This document shows, one piece after another, positions 53,400 through 62,613 of a DNA stretch of 64,000 bases (position 1 is its first letter; each line of letters starts with the position of its first letter). The notes beneath the pieces are model-generated. The model was not told where the DNA came from and made no database searches. It saw only the letters and a list, made by a program, of their open reading frames with translations. The stretch comes from Strigamia acuminata (lineage: Eukaryota; Arthropoda; Chilopoda; Geophilomorpha; Linotaeniidae): positions 62,001 through 126,000 of the forward strand of contig CASHSZ010000091.1 in NCBI GenBank assembly GCA_949358305.1, read 5' to 3'. The translations under genes and the position numbers were made by a program.

Positions 53400-54920
53400 G
53401 TGATGAGATCAAAAGTCTATTCTCCCAAATCATTGGTTGGATGTTTCTAAAACTTACATTGGAGCCTTCTACTAAGGTTTAAACACTATTTCTGAACATT
53501 CAGAGACATTGGTCTTGTGGTGTTTGTGCTAAGTCAACTGTGATGAGATCAAAAGTCTATTCTCCCAAATCATCGGTTAAATGTTTCTAAAACTTACATT
53601 GGAGCCTTCTACTAAGGTTTAAACACTATTTCTGAACATTCAGAGACATTGGTCTTGTGGTGTTTGTGCTAAGTCAACTGTGATGAGATCAAAAGTCTAT
53701 TCTCCCAAATCATTGGTTGGATGTTTCTAAAACTTACATTGGAGCCTTCTACTAAGGTTTAAACACTATTTCTGAACATTCAGAGACATTGGTCTTGTGG
53801 TGTTTGTGCTAAGTCAACTGTGATGAGATCAAAAGTCTATTCTCCCAAATCATCGGTTAAATGTTTCTAAAACTTACATTGGAGCCTTCTACTAAGGTTT
53901 AAACACTATTTCTGAACATTCAGAGACATTGGTCTTGTGGTGTTTGTGCTAAGTCAACTGTGATGAGATCAAAAGTCTATTCTCCCAAATCATCGGTTGG
54001 ATGTTTCTAAAACTTACATTGCAGCCTTCTACTAAGGTTTAAACACTATTTCTGAACATTCAGAGACATTGGTCTTGTGGTGTTTGTGCTAAGTCAACTG
54101 TGATGAGATCAAAAGTCTATTCTCCCAAATCATCGGTTGGATGTTTCTAAAACTTACATTGGAGCCTTCTACTAAGGTTTAAACACTATTTCTGAACATT
54201 CAGAGACATTGGACTTGTGGTGTTTGTGCTAAGTCAACTGCGATGTGAAATGAGCTCAAAATTTTTTTTTCAAAATTTATTGCTTGGGTGTTGCTAAAAC
54301 TTAGATTGAAGGCTTCTACTAAGGTTTAAACACTATTTCTGAACATTCAGAGACATTGGTCTTGTGGTGTTTGTGCTAAGTCAACTGCGATGTGAAATGA
54401 GCTCAAAATTTTTTTCTTCAAAATTTAATGCTTGGGTGTTGCTAAAACTTATATTGAAGGCTTCTACTAAGGTTTAAACACTATTTCTGAACATACAGAG
54501 ACATTGGACTTGTGGTGTTTGTGCTAAGTAACTGTGATGAGATCAAAAGTCTATTCTCCCAAATCATTGCTTGGATGTTGCTAAAACTTACATTGAAGGC
54601 TTCTACTAAGGTTTAAACACTATTTCTGAACATTCAGAGACATTGGTCTTGTGGTGTTTGTGCTAAGTCAACTGTGATGAGATCAAAAGTCTATTCTCCC
54701 AAATCATCGGTTGGATGTTTCTAAAACTTACATTGGAGCCTTCTACTAAGGTTTAAACACTATTTCTGAACATTCAGAGACATTGGTCTTATGGTGTTTG
54801 TGCTAAGTCAACTATGATGAGATCAAAAGTCTATTCTCCCAAATCATCGGTTGAATGTTTCTAAAACTTACATTGGAGCCTTCTACTAAGGTTTAAACAC
54901 TATTTCTGAACATTCAGAGA

Positions 54921-56392
54921 TGTTGCGGTCAGTCAACAGGAACAGAGAAGAACTGAGATGTGGCGATTCGAAACTCCCGCCAACAAACTCAAACGATCGT
55001 ATAGTGAAATTCGTACGTGTACCGTGTGGAAATGCACTGGATTCGCCTCAAAATCTCCTGTTACATGAAGGTTTAACTGTTGGAAACACTTTTGCATGGT
55101 ATCCAAGTGCTTGCTGATCCATTGGCCAGTCTGGGAAAAATGGTTCTCTACTCAGGACACATTGGAAATGGGTCAAAAGCAGAAAATACAAGAGTTAACA
55201 TTAACACGACTATTTTAATCAAATATAAAATGGCAACTCAATAATTACACATTATCAATCAAAAGGCACGCAACAAGCCAATTGTCGTCAAAGTACAATA
55301 AAGAAAATACTCCGTTGCCACGGAAACGGAGGAAATGCAATTTCAAGCAAAGACAACAAATTACGAGAAATGTATTAAAAATAATGTGTAATAGCTCAAA
55401 ATGAGCACAAAAAACTCAGGAATAATAAAGTCTATCGTAACAACAAAATTCGTTAATCAAAACACTGAGAAAACAGCGAAAACAGTGATCGCTAGGCAGA
55501 CAATTGGGCCTAACCAATCAAAGACAAGCAAAATGACATAATCATCAAGTTTGAATTCAAAGTCACACACAAAACCAAATAAGTAAAGATTTTGCATTGA
55601 AATACATTAAAACTAAATAGTACTAACACCAATTGAGATATAAAAACAAAGCGACATGAAAGATTTACAAATCATCGGCAAAATCCAACATGGCGTCCGG
55701 TAAACTCTACATTGGCGGCAAAACACAAGGTTTGAATTTCAACACAAGAAATAACTTATGTAAACACTTTGAAATAAGTAAATAAGTTCAGGGAATGTAA
55801 TTTCCCGCAAAACAAGACACGTTTTAATGAAAGAACACTTGAAATCAACCGCAAACCGAACGAAACGATCTTGGACGGCAACGCACATGCGGGGTCCGTC
55901 ACGATCGCTCGTAGCAGAAAAACGGCTGTTCCGGGACGAAATTAGAGTGCACGAATCAACAGATCACCCCCAAATTAGTCTAAAACAATGTCAAAAACAA
56001 TTCTAACCATCAAAATTCCGTCCAAACGGAAGGTTAGAAGTTTGAACAAAAACCGAACTAGAACTTGAAATATGACGTCACGTCAATAACACTAGTGAAC
56101 TGTTTAACGACAAATGCACCAAATTTCACCCGAAATCACACAAATTGATAGAAAATGAATAAAGTAACACAAAATCACGCAATAAACACTAGAAATAAAT
56201 GCAATAAACAATGGAATATCACATTTCATCAAACATCAGTATCTGAAAGCACTAAAAACATTTTAATAATGCAAAAATCCTGTAAATAAAAACTGAAATG
56301 TTATGCAAAATAAAACACACTTTGGAAACATTTATTCAGACACAAATTGGCAATAAAAGTAGTTTCTAAATTATTCCACGTTGTTTGCAACA
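54921..56392 (-). repeat. 3' LTR of the BEL element (1472 bp)
   Basis: Direct repeat of 62614-64000 at a constant offset of 7693. The outer end starts TGTTGCGGTCAGTCAACA. The inner end is placed at GCAACA (56387-56392), which is the inverted copy of TGTTGC. This inner boundary is an inference, because the matching part of the other LTR is outside the window (direct identity can be followed only to 56307). The LTR contains a perfect TGACGTCA palindrome. On the plus strand it also holds a 65-codon antisense ORF that looks accidental. Confidence 0.92.
56073..56080. promoter_or_regulatory. CRE-like palindrome in 3' LTR
   Basis: TGACGTCA is the consensus full site for CREB/ATF bZIP factors. It is followed at once by a half-site CGTCA (56081-56085). 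It lies about 312 bp inside the LTR from its 5' end on the element's strand, a plausible U3 enhancer position. Binding is inferred from motif match only. Confidence 0.45.
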
Positions 56393-56450
56393 ACGAATTG
56401 CCAGCGAGAAAGAGAGAGAAGAGAGATGAGAGAAGTCTGCAAAACACACA
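56393..56450 (-). other. 3' untranslated spacer before the 3' LTR
   Basis: 58 bp between the gag-pol stop and the inferred LTR edge. The polypurine tract that primes plus-strand DNA synthesis should sit here on the coding strand next to the LTR. Instead the purines are on the opposite strand: 56406-56426 and 56428-56435 are all purine on the plus strand, so the coding strand is pyrimidine-rich, and the 13 bases abutting the LTR are mixed. The true tract is unrecognised, or the LTR edge is misplaced. Confidence 0.6.
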
Positions 56451-59400
56451 TCAATCAAGTTCAAGGGCTCTAATATGCCTTACAGAACGACGCAACTCTC
56501 TTCCATCGGGAAGCACAACACTGACGATGCGAATTAGTCCATCATCACCAGGAAAAACTTGTTTTATTCTGGCAAGAGGCCAAAAGTAAGGGTTGGTTCC
56601 CATCTTTTCAAGAAGAACAATCTGATCAATTTTGGGGTTTTGAAAAGATTTATCTCCTTTAGTCTCATAAAAGTTTCTTAACTGCATCAAGTAACTGTGT
56701 TTCCATATACTCCAAAAATCCCAAATGAACTGTCTTCTTTTCTTGTCGAGTTTTCGAAGGTCACTTTTCTTGATTGCATTCAAGGTCTTGTTGATCATGT
56801 ATTTCGGCATACCTCCCGTTAAAAAGTTTTCAGGTGAAAGGATTCTGCCGCCGTCTATATTTTCGTGTACATACGACAAAGGTCGTGAATTCAACACGGA
56901 GCTGATCTCAAGAACCAAGGTTTGTAAATTTTCTAAATCCACAGTGTGTCTCAATAAAGTTTTCCGCAATTTATCCTTTACTGAACGGACTAGTCTCTCC
57001 CAAGCTCCTCCCATCCACGGTGAAAGTGGAGGGATAAATGTCCATACAATCCTTTTCTCAGACAGAAATGTTTTTATGTCCGAACGGCCAATCAGTTTTC
57101 CCCATGACTGAATTTGTGTACTTCCTTTTTCAAAGGTTTTACTGTTGTCCGAGAAGACTTTTGCTGGACAACCGTAACGAGCACAAAATCTTCTGAATGC
57201 CAATAAGAATTTCTCAGTGGATAAATCTTCGGACACTTCGAGATGTAAACTTCGTGTAACCATACAAGTGAATAATAAAATGTATGTTTTCTTCAATCGT
57301 TTTTTGTCCTTTCCCACAAAAATAGGTCCTAAATGATCGATTCCGGTGTGTTGAAAAGGAGCTGCTGGGGTTACTCTTTCTTTCGGTAATTCTCCAGTAG
57401 ACGGATTATTTCTTGCAAGTTTAGTTCTTCTGCAAACGGAACATTCTCTTATCACAGTTTGAATGGTCCTGCGTCCTCGGAGAACCCAAAATTTCTCACG
57501 AATTCGGTAAAGTGTTTCACTCAAATCTCCATGCATGAGATCAAGATGAGTCTTGCGAATAATTAATCTAGTTACCCAACTTTCGTTATGCAAAAGAATC
57601 GGGTATTTTTCGTCAAATGAAAGCAAAGACAATCTCAGTCTGCTGCGCAAACGTAAAAGTCCATCCTCATCTAAGAAATATTCGAAATTCTTCAAAGGGG
57701 AGTATCTCTCAACTTCAGTCTTGTTTCTCACAGCTTCGATCTCTTCTCGAAAATAGATTTCCTGTGAAAATTGAAGAATCCTAATTTGACTAGATTCCAT
57801 TTCGCGTTGCGCGAGATCTTCGCCGCGAAAACGATGAGATTTCCAGCGCAAAATGTACGAAAATACTCTAACTAGACGGTTGAAGTTGCGAAATCTTTTG
57901 AAAAATTTGCTCAAAAACGTTTCTTTAACTTGAACATTCATAACCACAATCTTTATTTCTTCTTCGGGTAGTTTTTCTTGCACGACCTCGACTTTTTCGA
58001 TTTTAGAAACGTCCACGCCGTTCCACCAAAGTTTATTTGTCATTAATGTTTTTGCATCGTGTGGTCGTGTAAGTAGATCTGCAGGATTGAACTCTGTCGG
58101 AATATGTGACCATTGGCTTGCGTCAGACGATGAAACAATTTCCTGACCGCGGTTAGAAACATAAGGCTTCCACTCATTTTTCTTCGAATTTATCCAAGCC
58201 AAAGTTATGGTGGAATCAGAAAAATATTGAATGGTTTTGATTGGATAACCTGGCAGAAAGTTATTTGTCAAATACTGACACATCCGTACACCAACGACCG
58301 CAGCAGTTAATTCAAGTCTAGGCAAGGTAATCTTTTTTGCAGGGGCTAGTCTACATTTGCTGAGTAGCAAAGTTCTTTTTCCTTTGTTGTTGACGATGAA
58401 AATTGCACATCCAAAGGCTTTAGTGCTGGCATCACAGAAAACTTCAATACTCAACTCTTCATTAGAATAGGTTTCTAACCATCGAGGTACCTTATAGCCT
58501 TTTAATTTCTGGATGTCTCGACTCCATTCGTCAATCTCTTGCTTTTCTGAGTCCGAAATTCTTCCGTCCCAGTTCTTTGTACGTAGACAAATGTCTTGAA
58601 GAAGGAGTCTCATTTTCAAAACGACTGGAGAAATGAGTCCCATCGGGTCGAAAATAGAGGCTACCAAAGAGAGAACTTCACGTCTTGTGTTCGGAATAAT
58701 GTCCATTTGTGGAATCCTGAACATGAGGACGTCTTCTTGCGTGTCCCATAAGATTCCAAGCATTTTTATCACTCCCTGTTCACAGAATTCGTCACTTCTC
58801 ATGTGAAATCCCTTTTCTTTGATGTCATTGAAAACCTTTTCATTGGCTGTCGCCCATTTAACAAGTGGGAGTTTCCCGTCATCCAAAATCATTTTTAATT
58901 CTTCACAATGCTTTGTTGTGTCTGTCGTGTGATCACCTCCAGAAGTTAAATCATCCATGTATATCCCGGCGTCCAGTGCATCAACTTCTTTCGGATGTGT
59001 CTCCTTGTATTGATCAGCTTGTTTCCGAATTGTTGCGCACAGGAGAAAAGGAGAGGAAATAACTCCAAATGGTACGACTATCATCCTCAAAATCATAATA
59101 TTATTCCACAAATTTCTCCACGAATAGGGGTTCTTGAAATATTGCCTCGAGACCCACAAAAAACGCAGAAAGTTCCTATGTGTGGGGTTTATCATTACTT
59201 GGAGGAATGCTTGTTTAATGTCAGCAATGATTGGAATGCAATACAATCTGAATCTGACCATCACCAATATCAAATCTGGATTCAAAGATGGTCCAGGAAA
59301 AAGGCAGTCATTTAATGAGCGTTTTCCTTTTTTCGCAGACGACGCATTGAATACGACTCTGAATTTCGTTGTTTCCCGGTCCTCTTTGATCACTGGATGA

Positions 59401-61703
59401 TGTGGAATGTTATATATTCCTTTCTTTAGGAACCGGTCTTCAGTTGGAACTTCCTCAGCGTGGTTTTCTTCAATGTACTGCCACATTGAGTCGTCATATC
59501 GCTTCTTATAATCGTCATTTGAGTCGATTCTCTTCAATGTGTTGGCTAATTGGTTAAGTGCGAGCTCCCAGTTTGAGTCCAAGTCAGTTTCTTGTCCATT
59601 AAAAGGCAGCATCACCTCGTATCTTCCGTCATCGAGACGTTTTGTCGTGGCTTCAAATCGATCTCTTGTGAAATCGGATTCTTTTTCACCAGCATTAATC
59701 CCAATTGCCTCTAAGTTCCAAAGTTTGTCTAATTGTTCATGGATTTCAATGTTGCAAGTATTACAACATGAAGTCAAATCAGCTTCATCTTCGAATAAAT
59801 CTGTATTTCCGGCTGCTCCGATAAGCACCCATCCAAATAACGTATTTATGAGTCCAAGATCGTCGTTGATTTTCTTTTTGCCATCTTTAATGACTTTCCA
59901 CCAAGCATCAACTCCCAAAAGAATGTCTATTTGAGATGTCTTGGCTGGCAGATCTTCGGCAAGTTCAAGATTAAGCTTCTTCACCTTTTCTATTACCGAT
60001 GCATTCAAAATGCCCTGCACTTTCGGCAAATTTTCCACTGAAAGCATTGATAATTTGAAGTTTTGTGCGTCATTCTTGCTTTGAAGAGTAACGTTGTATA
60101 CGTCGTAATCAGTGGCAGCAGGCATAGAATCGTTGAACCGTTGTGTGGTCGCAGAAATACTGCCGCACTTCTTCAGTTTTAGTCGGTTCACCAGTTCAGT
60201 TGTAATGAATGACCGATGGCTACCCGGGTCAATCATGCCTCGGATGTGGTGTGAACCTCCAGATTTGGTTTTGAGGTCAGCAACAAAAATCATAAGTTGA
60301 AGAGAAGTGGATATCGCGCACGAGACGTGTGTGGTCACTTGCGACTCCTTTGGCTTCTCTGTCGGACTTGGAGAATTGTTCACCTCAGACTTCTTACAAA
60401 TGGTTGAATGGTGTCTTCCGCCACAATGCTTGCAGGAAAACTTCACTTTGCAGTCACCAACGCGATGACCTGTTCGAAAACAATTAAAGCAAAGTCTGTT
60501 TTTCTTTATCAATTCAATCTTTGCATTGATTTCGAACTCCTTTTTGCAAGAACCGCTCAAATGGTCTTCTTGACAAAAAATGCACTTGAGTGCCTTGGAA
60601 TTCGCAGACCTGTTCTCTTGTCTCGACTCTGTCTTCACTTTGGAGCTTGAAGACGATTTTGAGTCTTGCGTCGCGGTGCAAGTCGTCATGGATCCTTTAA
60701 CTTTAGCCTTTTCAACTTCAGACTTTTCCTTCTTTGCTTTTTCAGATGGAGAAACAGCTTCAGTGCGTTCTGCCATAGCTACTTCCTTTTGAAAAAAGTC
60801 AAGCAAAGTCAAAATGTTCTTGCAAGACAGTCCATGGACTTGGTAAAAACGCAAAGTCATTGGAGCAGGAAACTTGCTAAGAATGTCCGGCATCAGAAAT
60901 GCACCAGATGTCCGTACAGGAATCTTCAGTTGCTCAAGAAGTCGTATTGTTGAAGAAATTTTCGTCAAATTTGCTTTCAACACCTTTGTCGGGTATATGC
61001 TTGAAACAGTCTTCAAGTCTCGAATGGATTGGATGAGAGCCGTCTGTTGCGCATCCTCATCGCCATAGTTACGATCAAGTTCTTCCCGTGCCAAGTCATA
61101 GGATTCCTCGATCAAAGGAAAGGTGGAAATCAAAGCCGCAGCCTCACCTGTACACATAGTTTGAAGGTATTGCAACTTTTCAACACTGCTCAGATCTGGG
61201 TCATTATGAACAGAAGTTTCAAAGTTGCTCTTAAACGTTTTGTATTTGATTATTTCCCCGTCAAACTTGACAGATTCAAGTTTGGGCAACTTGGAATTCT
61301 TGCGGAAAGAAGTCGAAGTATTCAAGGATGTATTTGCACCGGAAACTGTAGACATGTTGAGTCTTCCTCCAAGGGTTGGAAGAGACCGCTTTGAAACCTC
61401 CCACCTTCTTCGGAGAAGTTCCACTCTCGTTTGTGATGATTCCAGTTTCTCGACACTCTCAAGGTAAAACGCGTGCTCACAGTAGACTTGAAGCTCGTTC
61501 AGGCCATTTACAACGCGTGTCTCTTTCAGATTTGCAGTAAGCAGAAGCGCTTCTAACTCTCCTGGATCGCTCGTCTTCTCCGACAAAGACAGCAAGTCGT
61601 TGAGAGATGAAAGTTGTGCTTCCCACCTGGTCTCTAGTATTTCAATTTGCTCCACAGTGAGTAAATCGCGTTCGGAAGTTTCTGTATCTCTATCTCTCTC
61701 CAT
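56451..61703 (-). CDS. gag-pol: BEL/Pao Gag-Pol polyprotein, 1750 aa
   Basis: One uninterrupted ORF. Gag: N-terminal helical, charged region (about 10-110), a DUF1759-like region (about 138-310), then three CCHC-type knuckles (C374/C377/H381/C386; C405/C408/H413/C418; C424/C427/H431 or H432/C436). Protease: residues about 470-600, active-site motif IDPGS (D492), with P where the family usually has S or T. Reverse transcriptase: about 760-1000, first catalytic D828 in ADIKQAF and YMDD at 915-918. RNase H: D1091, E1131, D1163, D1209. Integrase: zinc site H1386/H1391/C1421/C1424, catalytic D1456, D1519, E1569. C-terminal DUF5641-like region: about 1645-1748. The start is the first ATG of the frame, in a Met-Glu-Arg context, 911 bp inside the LTR edge. 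The protein would be cleaved by its own protease to form particles, copy the RNA and integrate. No stop or frameshift breaks it, and all visible catalytic residues of RT, RNase H and integrase are present. Confidence 0.96.
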   Translation of the reverse strand: MERDRDTETSERDLLTVEQIEILETRWEAQLSSLNDLLSLSEKTSDPGELEALLLTANLKETRVVNGLNELQVYCEHAFYLESVEKLESSQTRVELLRRRWEVSKRSLPTLGGRLNMSTVSGANTSLNTSTSFRKNSKLPKLESVKFDGEIIKYKTFKSNFETSVHNDPDLSSVEKLQYLQTMCTGEAAALISTFPLIEESYDLAREELDRNYGDEDAQQTALIQSIRDLKTVSSIYPTKVLKANLTKISSTIRLLEQLKIPVRTSGAFLMPDILSKFPAPMTLRFYQVHGLSCKNILTLLDFFQKEVAMAERTEAVSPSEKAKKEKSEVEKAKVKGSMTTCTATQDSKSSSSSKVKTESRQENRSANSKALKCIFCQEDHLSGSCKKEFEINAKIELIKKNRLCFNCFRTGHRVGDCKVKFSCKHCGGRHHSTICKKSEVNNSPSPTEKPKESQVTTHVSCAISTSLQLMIFVADLKTKSGGSHHIRGMIDPGSHRSFITTELVNRLKLKKCGSISATTQRFNDSMPAATDYDVYNVTLQSKNDAQNFKLSMLSVENLPKVQGILNASVIEKVKKLNLELAEDLPAKTSQIDILLGVDAWWKVIKDGKKKINDDLGLINTLFGWVLIGAAGNTDLFEDEADLTSCCNTCNIEIHEQLDKLWNLEAIGINAGEKESDFTRDRFEATTKRLDDGRYEVMLPFNGQETDLDSNWELALNQLANTLKRIDSNDDYKKRYDDSMWQYIEENHAEEVPTEDRFLKKGIYNIPHHPVIKEDRETTKFRVVFNASSAKKGKRSLNDCLFPGPSLNPDLILVMVRFRLYCIPIIADIKQAFLQVMINPTHRNFLRFLWVSRQYFKNPYSWRNLWNNIMILRMIVVPFGVISSPFLLCATIRKQADQYKETHPKEVDALDAGIYMDDLTSGGDHTTDTTKHCEELKMILDDGKLPLVKWATANEKVFNDIKEKGFHMRSDEFCEQGVIKMLGILWDTQEDVLMFRIPQMDIIPNTRREVLSLVASIFDPMGLISPVVLKMRLLLQDICLRTKNWDGRISDSEKQEIDEWSRDIQKLKGYKVPRWLETYSNEELSIEVFCDASTKAFGCAIFIVNNKGKRTLLLSKCRLAPAKKITLPRLELTAAVVGVRMCQYLTNNFLPGYPIKTIQYFSDSTITLAWINSKKNEWKPYVSNRGQEIVSSSDASQWSHIPTEFNPADLLTRPHDAKTLMTNKLWWNGVDVSKIEKVEVVQEKLPEEEIKIVVMNVQVKETFLSKFFKRFRNFNRLVRVFSYILRWKSHRFRGEDLAQREMESSQIRILQFSQEIYFREEIEAVRNKTEVERYSPLKNFEYFLDEDGLLRLRSRLRLSLLSFDEKYPILLHNESWVTRLIIRKTHLDLMHGDLSETLYRIREKFWVLRGRRTIQTVIRECSVCRRTKLARNNPSTGELPKERVTPAAPFQHTGIDHLGPIFVGKDKKRLKKTYILLFTCMVTRSLHLEVSEDLSTEKFLLAFRRFCARYGCPAKVFSDNSKTFEKGSTQIQSWGKLIGRSDIKTFLSEKRIVWTFIPPLSPWMGGAWERLVRSVKDKLRKTLLRHTVDLENLQTLVLEISSVLNSRPLSYVHENIDGGRILSPENFLTGGMPKYMINKTLNAIKKSDLRKLDKKRRQFIWDFWSIWKHSYLMQLRNFYETKGDKSFQNPKIDQIVLLEKMGTNPYFWPLARIKQVFPGDDGLIRIVSVVLPDGRELRRSVRHIRALELD

Positions 61704-62613
61704 CTCAAATTCACGGCTGTAAATTATGAAACAGAAGATAATATTTTGAACAACAAAACACTTCGCTTTAAACTTAAAAAGAATATAACTTAAACTTTAT
61801 ACTTGAAAAGAATAAAATTCACAATCATTCACTTTAAAAGAACAGAATTTTTCAAAGTTTTCTTGCCCAAACGACAAAAAACCTTGAAAATACACAAGAA
61901 TATCGAGTGTTTTAGCAATCAAGGATGCCAAAACAAACGAGCGACCTTGATCACGTATTAAAAACGTGACTCAAAAAGTCCTGCACAAGTTTGAATTATT
62001 TCTGCTGTTCGTACGGAACGAATCTAGCCAGAAAATCACTATCAGATTCACGATAATAACTGACAGCTCTTGCAATGAGAGACTGAACAGTTTCTAACTC
62101 CAAAAAATCTAAACCTCCCCTGGTTAAGCCAGTTATATGGAGATGCATGCACAAAAATCAAGAAAGCACTTGAAAAATTCACAATAAAATACACTTTCAG
62201 TGAATTTTCCCTCAAAACTAGCTTAGGAAAAAGCAAAAACAGCTTTGAAATACCCAATACAATACCCTCATGCAACCAAAATCTTAGAAATACAAGCACT
62301 GAATGCAAAACACAAGAATAAGCAATTATTTCAGGGGCAAATCGGCTTTCCAGCACAGCGCGTTGTGTAATCCAAGATGTCGACCGAAGAATCTCGTTGC
62401 TTGCACAGAAATGTTCGTGATCGACGCCAAATAAATCCCCGTTGTGGCTGTTGCCACGTTGAACGACGACCATTCTAGCAGACGACGACTCACGGACGTA
62501 ATTTCCGTCAATCGCACCAGACGCACGGTTGAACGTATCAAATGATGAACCGGAAAAAACCCACAAGAAGCAGACGAAATCCATGGTCACGTGCACCAAA
62601 AATTCTTTTTCGA
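61704..62613 (-). other. 5' leader of the BEL element
   Basis: 910 bp between the 5' LTR edge and the gag-pol ATG. It holds the candidate primer-binding site next to the LTR and a 193-codon ORF on the same strand (62629-62048). The stretch nearest gag-pol (about 61704-62047) is AT-rich with no ORF or motif I can support. A long leader with an upstream ORF would hinder ordinary scanning, so splicing, reinitiation or internal entry may be used; this is inference. Confidence 0.7.

Larger units (their letters stand above)
38575..54920. repeat. 140/147-bp satellite DNA, right array
   Basis: Continuation of the same satellite in the same orientation, about 116 monomers. The first monomer completes the one broken at 36834, and the monomer order across the insertion (B', C, ggatg, gaatg, ggatg, B) is the same as near the end of the 33-mer unit. 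The array stops inside a monomer at 54920, 2 bp after the TCTGAACATTCAGA dyad, where the BEL LTR begins. It contains a 14-mer HOR (39275-49604), a transition segment and a 1118-bp tandem duplication. No genes are visible. Confidence 0.97.

Noticed and set aside
1-54920. CRISPR-like regular repeats
   Set aside because: The repeats are 140-bp head-to-tail monomers with no unique spacers, in an animal-type context.
1-54920. CENP-B box in the satellite
   Set aside because: The closest stretch, 'cattcgttggatg', has TTCG but lacks the required CGGG part.
54920-55117. 65-codon plus-strand ORF at the LTR edge, repeated within 62529-62810
   Set aside because: It is antisense to the element, starts across the satellite/LTR junction in one copy and in the leader in the other. 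It repeats only because the LTR is repeated.
56725-61467. Many plus-strand ORFs of 60-131 codons opposite gag-pol
   Set aside because: These are shadows of the minus-strand polyprotein, with no independent motifs.
56451-61703. env gene or integrase chromodomain
   Set aside because: No ORF follows pol, and the C-terminus resembles the DUF5641 region usual in BEL/Pao rather than a chromodomain.
62326-62541. 71-codon minus-strand ORF in the leader
   Set aside because: Lies in another frame inside the longer leader ORF and shows no feature of its own.
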